The translations under genes were made by a program, and so were the position numbers. A model generated the notes under the pieces. The model was not told where the DNA came from. It saw only the letters and a list, made by a program, of their open reading frames with translations, and did not search any database. Shown one piece after another: positions 58,224-64,000 of a stretch of 64,000 nucleotides of DNA. The stretch is from NCBI GenBank assembly GCA_016790575.1, contig JAEUOU010000010.1, positions 124,001 through 188,000 on the forward strand, in the 5' to 3' direction. The stretch is from Burkholderiaceae bacterium (GTDB taxonomy: Bacteria > Pseudomonadota > Gammaproteobacteria > Burkholderiales > Burkholderiaceae_C). Every line of letters begins with the position of its first letter. The first letter of the stretch is position 1.

Positions 58224-59284
58224 GGACTTTCCCCCGCCAGGATCTGTTGCGCCAGTGAGCGCATGGCGCCGGGCGAATGGTCTGTTGCCAGCCAGCTTCG
58301 GGCGCCGGCAAACTGCACGAAGTGCGACCGGGTGGAGGCCGCGTACCCCGGGTCGTAGTGTTCGGTCAGCAACTCGCGCACGACCTGGGCAAACGCGCCG
58401 GCCTGCACCAGCGCCTGCCATCGCGACACCACCTCATGGCCACAGCGGGGGCGCAGCACTTCCAGCCGCCGCTGAAAAAGGGTGGGGTCGTCGGTGAAAT
58501 GCGCGTAGTCTTCCAGCAGCAGCGCGACCCGGTTGTCGTCGGGCAACTCCATGCTCAGGCAGGGCGCCGCGCGCATGGCCTCCATCAGCGCACCTGGCAC
58601 CGCCAGGTTGCCTACCTTGCGGCTTTCTGCCTCGACATAGACCGGCCGCGACGGGTCAAACTGGCGCAGCGCCTGCCACAGGCGAGTTTCAAAATGCTTT
58701 TGGGACGGTTGCGGCTGCCCGGGCATCCGACCCAGCACCGAGGAGCGGTGGCACGCCAGCGCCTCCAGATCCAGCGCCTGGGCGCCGGCCTCCGCCAGTG
58801 CCGCCAACAAGCGGGTTTTTCCCGAACCGGTTGGCCCGCACACCACACGCCACGACAGCCTGGCGGCCAGTTCGGGGGTTTGGGCAATGACCAGACCGCG
58901 AAACGCCTTGTAGCCGCCCTCCAGCAACGCCACCCGAAAACCGATTTGCCCCAGCACCAACGCCAGCGAATGGCTGCGTTGGCCGCCACGCCAGCAGTAC
59001 ACCAGCGGTTGCCAGTTTTTCGGTTTGTCCTGGATTTCCCGTTCAATATGGGCCGCAATGTTGCGGGCAACAAGCGCCGCGCCGCGCTTGCGCGCCTCAA
59101 ACGGACTGACCTGTTTGTACATCGTGCCCACTTCAATGCGCTCGGCATTGTTGAGGGAGGGCCAATTGACCGCGCCGGGCAGGTGGTCCAGCGCATGTTC
59201 GGCCTCGCTGCGCGCATCGATCACCGCGGAAAACGCGGCGAGGCGCTCCACGGCCTCGGCCGGCGTCACAGTAAAAACGCTCAT
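58220..59284 (-). CDS. mnmH: tRNA 2-selenouridine synthase
   Basis: 354 residues (also called SelU). N-terminal rhodanese domain with Cys97 (VYCWRGGQRS) and a P-loop GPTGSGKT (150-157) for the geranyl/selenation steps. It replaces sulfur by selenium at the wobble uridine of certain tRNAs. This implies selenophosphate supply (selD) elsewhere. Stop overlaps the SMP-30-like gene; start overlaps the tesA-like stop by four bases. Confidence 0.95.
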   Translation of the reverse strand: MSVFTVTPAEAVERLAAFSAVIDARSEAEHALDHLPGAVNWPSLNNAERIEVGTMYKQVSPFEARKRGAALVARNIAAHIEREIQDKPKNWQPLVYCWRGGQRSHSLALVLGQIGFRVALLEGGYKAFRGLVIAQTPELAARLSWRVVCGPTGSGKTRLLAALAEAGAQALDLEALACHRSSVLGRMPGQPQPSQKHFETRLWQALRQFDPSRPVYVEAESRKVGNLAVPGALMEAMRAAPCLSMELPDDNRVALLLEDYAHFTDDPTLFQRRLEVLRPRCGHEVVSRWQALVQAGAFAQVVRELLTEHYDPGYAASTRSHFVQFAGARSWLATDHSPGAMRSLAQQILAGESP

Positions 59285-59952
59285 GGTCGCAGCAGCGGCA
59301 ACAGCGCCGGCAATACGGTGGCCAGCATCACCGGCTGGGCCTCTTCTCTGGGGTGGATGCGATCGGCCTGGAACAGGGCGGTCGGATCCGCCTGGTCGGC
59401 CACGCCCTTGAGGAAAAACGGCACCAGTGCCGCCTTGCGCTCGCGCGCGACCGCGGCAAACAGCGCCGAAAACCGCTGCGCGTAGTCGGCGCCGTAGTTG
59501 GGCGGCACCTGCATGCCCAGCAGCAGCACCCGGGCACCGGCCTGTTGGGCGGCGGTGGTCATGGTCAGGAGGTTGTCGCGGGTCATCTCCAACGGCAAAC
59601 CGCGCAGTGCATCATTGCCACCGAGCTCGATGATCACCACCGCCGGCTTGTGCTGCACCAGCAATGCGGGCAGCCGCGAGCGCCCTCCCGACGTGGTGTC
59701 GCCGCTGATACTGGCGTTGATCACCGTGGCGCGGATCTTGTCCCTGGCCAGGCGCTGCTCGAGCAACGCCACCCATCCGCTGCCCCGGCGCAGACCGTAT
59801 TCGGCGCTGAGCGAATCACCCACCACCAGCACGGTGCGCGCAGGCGGCGCGGCACGCGCCTGCGCGGCGCAAAGGCCCGGCCAAACCCACAGTCCGGCGG
59901 CGGCAAGGGCCAGCACGCTACAGTGTCGTCGTCTCAAGGAAAGTCCCTGCAT
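59281..59952 (-). CDS. tesA: GDSL arylesterase/lysophospholipase (TesA-like)
   Basis: 223 residues. Signal peptide (CSVLALAAAGLWVWPGLCAAQA) then the SGNH blocks: GDSLS (45-49, Ser47), GGND and the DRIHP Asp/His pair. Periplasmic esterase or thioesterase. Minus-strand GGAAG lies seven bases before the ATG, supporting this start. The start codon shares two bases (AT within CATG) with the divergent ABC gene. Confidence 0.93.
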   Translation of the reverse strand: MQGLSLRRRHCSVLALAAAGLWVWPGLCAAQARAAPPARTVLVVGDSLSAEYGLRRGSGWVALLEQRLARDKIRATVINASISGDTTSGGRSRLPALLVQHKPAVVIIELGGNDALRGLPLEMTRDNLLTMTTAAQQAGARVLLLGMQVPPNYGADYAQRFSALFAAVARERKAALVPFFLKGVADQADPTALFQADRIHPREEAQPVMLATVLPALLPLLRP

Positions 59953-60625
59953 GTCTGCTTCCATCATTGCCGTCGAACATGTCTTCAAGTCGGTTACCGA
60001 CTCCACCGGCACGCTCGACATTTTGCGCGATATCGACTTTGCCCTGGCCCCCCGGGAAACGGCCGCCATTGTGGGGGCGTCGGGCTCGGGGAAAAGCACG
60101 CTGCTGTCCATCATCGCCGGCCTGGACACCCCCACGCGGGGAACCGTGCGCCTTGACGGCGAGGACCTGTTCGCCCGCTCTGAAGACGAACGTGCCGCGC
60201 TGCGCGCCCGCAAGGTGGGTTTTGTGTTCCAGAGCTTTCAGTTGCTGGGCAATCTGAACGCGCTGGAGAACGTGATGTTGCCGCTGGAACTGGCCGGCCG
60301 CCGCGATGCCCGCAGCGCCGCACGGGAGATGTTGGCCCGTGTGGGCCTGGGCGAACGCCTGGGCCACTATCCGAAGGTGCTCTCCGGTGGCGAGCAGCAG
60401 CGCGTGGCGTTGGCACGCGCCTTTGTTGTGCAGCCGGCGGTCCTCCTGGCGGACGAACCCACCGGCAGCCTGGATTTCGCCACCGGCGAAAAGGTCATGG
60501 AATTGATGTTTGACCTCAATCGCGAACAGGGCACCACGCTGGTCCTGGTGACCCACGATCGCGCCATAGCCGCCCGCTGCGAGCGCCGCATCACCATCGA
60601 AGCAGGCCAGATTGCCTCCGACTGA
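59951..60625 (+). CDS. ybbA: ABC transporter ATPase, YbbA/LolD-like, orphan
   Basis: 224 residues. Walker A GASGSGKS (42-49), signature LSGGEQQRVALARA, Walker B VLLADEPTGSLD, switch His VTHD. It is of the MacB/LolD-type family. In E. coli ybbA sits divergent from tesA and next to ybbP; here no permease follows. AAGGA ten bases upstream supports the ATG at 59951, despite overlap with tesA. Confidence 0.92.
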   Translation: MSASIIAVEHVFKSVTDSTGTLDILRDIDFALAPRETAAIVGASGSGKSTLLSIIAGLDTPTRGTVRLDGEDLFARSEDERAALRARKVGFVFQSFQLLGNLNALENVMLPLELAGRRDARSAAREMLARVGLGERLGHYPKVLSGGEQQRVALARAFVVQPAVLLADEPTGSLDFATGEKVMELMFDLNREQGTTLVLVTHDRAIAARCERRITIEAGQIASD

Positions 60626-60631
60626 GCGATT

Positions 60632-60682
60632 TGCAACAGAAAGAGCAGATACCCAGCGTAAAAAGGTGCTCTTTAGCTATTG
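60632..60682 (+). repeat. Dispersed 50-base repeat, copy E, after the YbbA-like gene
   Basis: Boxes ATACCCAGCG, AAAAAGGTG and GCTATTGAATCAGGAG. Perfect eight-base arms AAAGAGCA (60640-60647) and TGCTCTTT (60667-60674) flank the first two boxes; they differ in sequence from those of other copies but still pair. Confidence 0.82.
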
Positions 60683-60704
60683 AATCAGGAGTTGATCGCT
60701 TGCC

Positions 60705-60956
60705 TCAAGTCGGTCGCGATGACGCTGACCTGGCAGATTTCCCGTTGCGGGCGGGCGATTTGGCGGCCGTCCTGGCCGTCGGACGCGATCCGGCCTTGCT
60801 TTTGCCGCTGCCGGCCTTGGGTGCCGCCACCGGCTTTTCGTTCGGCGTCTCGGCGGCGCGCGGCGGCGCATCGCCCAGCACCCCCTTGAGCGGACAGACT
60901 TTGACGACGGGACACTTGGCGCAACCGACGGCAATGGCGATGGGGCAGACTTTCAT
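60705..60956 (-). CDS. Small Cys-rich protein, unrecognised
   Basis: 83 residues. N-terminus holds four Cys (residues 4, 12, 15, 21) with CP pairs: MKVCPIAIAVGCAKCP, then VVKVCP. From about 30 on it is Ala/Lys/Arg/Ser-rich and probably disordered. Cys spacing suggests bound zinc or iron-sulfur. From memory, similar short proteins occur in Burkholderiales without known function. AAGGA seven bases before the ATG supports this start. Convergent with the YbbA-like gene and divergent from rlmB. Confidence 0.65.
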   Translation of the reverse strand: MKVCPIAIAVGCAKCPVVKVCPLKGVLGDAPPRAAETPNEKPVAAPKAGSGKSKAGSRPTARTAAKSPARNGKSARSASSRPT

Positions 60957-61065
60957 GGGTTTCCTTGGAGTGGTTCGGAGACAGGCGTTCCAGTATGGGC
61001 CCGGGCGGTGCCAAAACCCCGGGGCCACTTCACTTTAGGGAGCTTGGCCGGTCGATAATGCGGCG

Positions 61066-61809
61066 ATGTCTGCCCCCAAAGTCCTGTTCGGCTTTCACGC
61101 CGTGGGCGTGCGCCTGAAAACCGCGCCGCAATCCATCGTCGAGATCTATTTCGAGCCCACCCGCCGCGACGCGCGCATGCGGCAGTTCATCGAACGGGTG
61201 AAGGAAGCGGGCGTGCGCCTGATCGAGGCCGACAGCCTTCGCCTGGCCAAGCTGACCGGCAGCCACGGCCACCAGGGCGTGGCCGCGCGGGTGGAGCCGG
61301 TGGCGCAGGTGACCTCGCTGGACGAACTGCTCGAAGGCCTGGAAGCCAAAGGCATCGCGCCGCTGCTGCTGGTGCTGGATGGCATCACCGACCCGCACAA
61401 CCTGGGCGCCTGCCTGCGCGTGGCCGACGGCGCCGGCGCGCACGCCGTGATCGCCCCGAAAGACCATGCCGCCGGCATCAACGCCACCGTCGCCAAGGTG
61501 GCCAGCGGCGCGGCCGAGACCATGCCGTATTTCATGGTCACCAACCTGGCGCGCACGCTGAACGAACTCAAGGAACGCAACATCTGGATCATCGGCACCA
61601 GCGACGACGCGCCGAAAACCCTGTACCAGGTGGATCTGAAAGGCCCGGTGGCCCTGGTGCTGGGGGCCGAAGGCGACGGCATGCGCCAGCTCACCCGCAA
61701 AACCTGCGACGAACTCGTCGGCATTCCGATGAAAGGCGCGGTGGAAAGCCTGAACGTGTCGGTGGCCAGCGGCGTGTGCCTGTACGAAGCGCTGCGTCAG
61801 CGCGGCTGA
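61066..61809 (+). CDS. rlmB: 23S rRNA 2'-O-methyltransferase (G2251) RlmB
   Basis: 247 residues, SPOUT family. An N-terminal SpoU substrate-binding domain (FGFHAVGVRLKTAP, GSHGHQGVAA) precedes the knotted catalytic domain: DPHNLGACLRVADGAGAHAV, LVLGAEGDGMRQL and PMKGAVESLNVSVASGVCLYEA. It methylates G2251 of 23S rRNA. Confidence 0.95.
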   Translation: MSAPKVLFGFHAVGVRLKTAPQSIVEIYFEPTRRDARMRQFIERVKEAGVRLIEADSLRLAKLTGSHGHQGVAARVEPVAQVTSLDELLEGLEAKGIAPLLLVLDGITDPHNLGACLRVADGAGAHAVIAPKDHAAGINATVAKVASGAAETMPYFMVTNLARTLNELKERNIWIIGTSDDAPKTLYQVDLKGPVALVLGAEGDGMRQLTRKTCDELVGIPMKGAVESLNVSVASGVCLYEALRQRG

Positions 61810-61830
61810 AGGCGGCGCCACCGTCCGGCC

Positions 61831-62616
61831 ATGACGCATTCACCCCTGCCTGACCCGCCCGGCGCCGATCTCGGCAGGGTGCGCGACTGGGTGCGTGAAG
61901 CCGTGCAGTTGTCCCGCCCCATCGCCGTACTGACCGGCGCCGGCATGAGCGCCGAATCCGGTGTGCCCACCTTTCGCGACGCGCTGACCGGGCTGTGGGC
62001 GCAGTTCCGGCCGGAAGAACTCGCCACCGAAGCCGCGTTCCGCGACCGGCCCCAACAGGTCTGGGACTGGTACGCCAGCCGCCGCGCCGCAGTGGCGGGG
62101 GTGGAGCCCAACGCCGGCCATCGCGCGCTGGCCACCTTCCAGGCCCGCGAGCCGGGCCGCCTGACGCTGATCACCCAGAACGTCGACGGTCTGCACCAGG
62201 CCGCCGGCAGCCCTGGCGTGCTGGCGCTGCACGGCAATCTGGCCGAAGACCGCTGGCTGGACAGCCCGCGCGCCTGCTGCGACGCCAGCGTGGCCGCTGG
62301 CACCCTGACAGACGCCTGTCCGCCGGCCTGCCCGGCGTGTGGCAACCTGCGCCGCCCCGCGGTGGTCTGGTTTGGTGAATTCCTTCCCGAGCAGGCACTA
62401 CGCGACGCCGAAACCGCCGCCCGGACCTGTGCGCTGATGCTGGTGGTGGGCACCTCGGGCGCGGTCTACCCGGCGGCCGGCCTGGCCTTCACTGCCCACC
62501 AGGCCGGCGCGCGGGTGGTGGTGGTCAACCCCGAGCCGAGCGAACTCGACCCCGTGGCCGATGTGGTGCTGCGCGGCACGGCGGCCACGCTGCTGCCGGC
62601 CCTGCTGGCGCCCTGA
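61831..62616 (+). CDS. cobB: Sir2-family NAD-dependent deacylase, class III type
   Basis: 261 residues. NAD site GAGMSAESGVPTFRD (36-50), TQNVDGLH (115-122), catalytic His134 (LHGN). Zinc Cys are at 149/150, 163, 167 and 170, with unusual spacing. Tyr81 and Arg84 (WYASRR) match the Y-x-x-R acid-binding pair of CobB/SIRT5, which points to removal of succinyl or malonyl groups as well as acetyl. Follows rlmB by 21 bases. Confidence 0.92.
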   Translation: MTHSPLPDPPGADLGRVRDWVREAVQLSRPIAVLTGAGMSAESGVPTFRDALTGLWAQFRPEELATEAAFRDRPQQVWDWYASRRAAVAGVEPNAGHRALATFQAREPGRLTLITQNVDGLHQAAGSPGVLALHGNLAEDRWLDSPRACCDASVAAGTLTDACPPACPACGNLRRPAVVWFGEFLPEQALRDAETAARTCALMLVVGTSGAVYPAAGLAFTAHQAGARVVVVNPEPSELDPVADVVLRGTAATLLPALLAP

Positions 62617-62649
62617 AACCCTTTCTTCACCCGTGGAATTGCAACCAAA

Positions 62650-62991
62650 ATGAGAGCAAACAAACACCTGTTCACGATGGGTATCGCGTTATTTTTGCTG
62701 TCAGCCTGCACCCAGGAGCAGCAGAACAAGATCAGCCGCGACATCCAGAACTGGACCGGCACCAACGGCGTGATGGAAATCTACGCCGGTGACAAAGTGG
62801 TGCGCCGCTTTCTGAAGGTGGACAAGGTCAGCACCGCGCTGGGCACAGACGACGGCAAGCCCCGCGCCTACCGCTTCGGGTACGGCGTGCTCGACGAAAA
62901 CCTGAACTTCCAGGTCGATCCGACCGAAAAGAAGGTGTACTTTGAGGTCAGCGATTTCGCGACCTACGTGTTCTTCGAAAATCCGCGCTGA
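62650..62991 (+). CDS. Small hypothetical lipoprotein
   Basis: 113 residues. Signal with lipobox LLSAC (Cys20), then about 90 residues of mixed character (VMEIYAGDKVVRRFLKVDKV, AYRFGYGVLDENLNFQVD). I do not recognise it. Plain ribosome site is not evident. It is followed by a 140-base gap with no feature I can support. Confidence 0.75.
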   Translation: MRANKHLFTMGIALFLLSACTQEQQNKISRDIQNWTGTNGVMEIYAGDKVVRRFLKVDKVSTALGTDDGKPRAYRFGYGVLDENLNFQVDPTEKKVYFEVSDFATYVFFENPR

Positions 62992-63129
62992 AGCGCCTCT
63001 TCCGGGCCAAAGACCCCCCCGAGTTTGACCCGGGACTTCACGCGATCCGAGTGACCGGTTGCCAGGCTGAGCCCGATGCAAGGCTGACTTCCAAGACCGG
63101 GTCAACCGAAAACTACGAGGCTGATTCGT

Positions 63130-64000
63130 TTACCGTATAAACCGACCACTCGCCCCGATAATCGTGAGTTCCACGTATCTGGAGCCTTGCCGAGAGTCTT
63201 TCGAAAAATTCACTCCAAATTCGCCAAGGTTGAATCCTGAGATGTTCTCGGCAGCACTGATGAATCTTTGGCGCGTCAGCTCTTTCCCGGATCTTCGTAG
63301 CGCCTCCACCAGTACGCGCGCATTTATATAGCTTTCGAAGCTTACGAACGAATATTCGGTCACTCCGATGTTGTGCATCGCAGCACGGTATTCCTTGGCC
63401 AACGGGCTGGCATGACTCCAGGGAAAAGGAACCACCGACGCAACAACTGTTCCCACTCCGTCTTTTCCAAGTGCTTTAATATTCGATTGAGCACCCATTA
63501 CCGACAGGGTGTAAAATTGAGCGCCTTTTGCAATGCGGTTGTAAGCTTTGATAAGCTCGTTCGTTGCCCGGCCGGCTGTAATGAGGATAATGGCGTTTGG
63601 CCGTGACTTGGCGATATGGCTCGCGGCCTCGTTGGCGTCAGAGGCGTCCGTCTTGATTGACGCATTCGCCCACGGTTTGATTCCGCGTGCATTCATCGAT
63701 GATTCAACTGCGGCAAGGCCCTCCTTGCCGAAGCTGTTTTCCTGACTGACCACGGCAATACGGCTTACGCCAATGGTCTGCAGGTGCCGCACCAGTTTTT
63801 CTATTTCATCCCGATAACCTGCGCGGATGTTGAAAACATTCGCCCGGAAGGGCGTCCGTACGATTTCAGCCCCTGTCAACGGCGAAAATAATGGGATACC
63901 CGTCTTGTCAATCAGCGGCATGACGGCGGCGCTGTTGGGCGTACCCATGATATTGAGCAATGCAAAAACCTTATCCTGCTCCAGAAGGCGTTCAACGTTT
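63130..64000 (-). CDS. Branched-chain amino acid-type ABC substrate-binding protein, 5' end outside window
   Basis: The minus-strand frame stays open to the right edge, so the N-terminus and signal peptide are missing. The visible 290 residues are of the periplasmic-binding type 1 (LivJ-like) family: ALLNIMGTPNSAAVMPLI, GIPLFSPLTGAEIVR, VSRIAVVSQENSFGKEGLAAVE and FVSFESYINARVLVEALRRSG. It could serve a Liv-type importer such as the livHMGF set 40 kb away, but that is only a guess. The gene is less GC-rich than its neighbours. Confidence 0.9.
   Translation of the reverse strand, partial: NVERLLEQDKVFALLNIMGTPNSAAVMPLIDKTGIPLFSPLTGAEIVRTPFRANVFNIRAGYRDEIEKLVRHLQTIGVSRIAVVSQENSFGKEGLAAVESSMNARGIKPWANASIKTDASDANEAASHIAKSRPNAIILITAGRATNELIKAYNRIAKGAQFYTLSVMGAQSNIKALGKDGVGTVVASVVPFPWSHASPLAKEYRAAMHNIGVTEYSFVSFESYINARVLVEALRRSGKELTRQRFISAAENISGFNLGEFGVNFSKDSRQGSRYVELTIIGASGRFIR

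Noticed and set aside
60631-61038. Plus-strand open frame after repeat copy E with an AGGAG-like site
   Set aside because: Lies antisense to the small Cys-rich gene, has no recognisable features and a biased composition. The Cys-rich frame has the better ribosome site.

Overview
The window looks like a chromosomal stretch of a GC-rich betaproteobacterium in the order Burkholderiales, most probably the family Comamonadaceae. The evidence is the gene order ndk-rlmN-pilW-rodZ-ispG-hisS-yfgM-bamB-der-hfq-hflX-hflK-hflC-hisZ-purA, the protein sequences themselves, and GC-rich interspersed elements of a type I associate with that family. I cannot name a genus. I see no rRNA, tRNA, CRISPR array, insertion sequence, phage gene or replication origin. 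Coding density is very high and no gap exceeds about 200 bases.

Layout. 1-5.98 kb: map (minus, cut by the left edge), purL and a DUF808 membrane protein. 6.0-10.8 kb: a minus-strand run of phasin, universal stress protein, the rRNA hydroxylase rlhA, an orphan family-3 solute-binding protein and a DUF3011 protein. 10.9-13.5 kb: two plus-strand genes, a DUF1624 membrane protein and a large unrecognised lipoprotein. 13.6-17.7 kb: minus-strand ppiC-type isomerase, bolA, yciB, a luciferase-like flavin oxidoreductase, msrB and a Crp/Fnr-family regulator. 17.8-33.4 kb: a plus-strand acyl-CoA block with an acyl-CoA ligase, a Liv-type ABC transporter (livHMGF, no binding protein), FadB-like enzyme, thiolase, two PaaI-type thioesterases, acyl-CoA dehydrogenase, two SDRs, an MDR reductase and a GST-like protein. 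33.4-35.0 kb: a PP2C phosphatase and bamD on the minus strand. 35.0-54.8 kb: a long plus-strand housekeeping block (rluD, scpB, rluB, then ndk to purA and a phosphoribosyltransferase). 54.8-64 kb: metC-like lyase, DUF2189 protein, SMP-30-like protein with mnmH and a tesA-like esterase (minus), ybbA-like ABC ATPase, a small Cys-rich protein, rlmB, a sirtuin, a small lipoprotein and a truncated binding-protein gene.

How the genes fit together. The acyl-CoA block can activate an imported or intracellular acid and take it through dehydrogenation, hydration, oxidation and thiolysis. A promoter with a perfect 14-base palindrome over its start region precedes the FadB-like gene and is a good candidate site for a TetR-type repressor. 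The housekeeping block groups outer-membrane assembly (bamB, bamD), RNA modification (rluD, rluB, rlmN), isoprenoid synthesis (ispG), His-tRNA charging and histidine synthesis (hisS, hisZ), Hfq and the Hfl genes, and AMP synthesis (purA).

The most unusual signal is a dispersed AT-rich repeat of about 50 bases with the ordered boxes CCAGCG, AAAAGGT and GCTAT. I find seven clear copies and one or two decayed ones. Five lie between genes, three of them directly against a Shine-Dalgarno sequence. Two lie in frame inside genes (purL and the DUF1624 gene). The flanking arms vary together between copies, which suggests selection on a hairpin. Other points of note are a second, GC-rich REP-like insertion in purL, a Walker A Lys-to-Arg change in LivF, and divergent tesA/ybbA start codons that share two bases.
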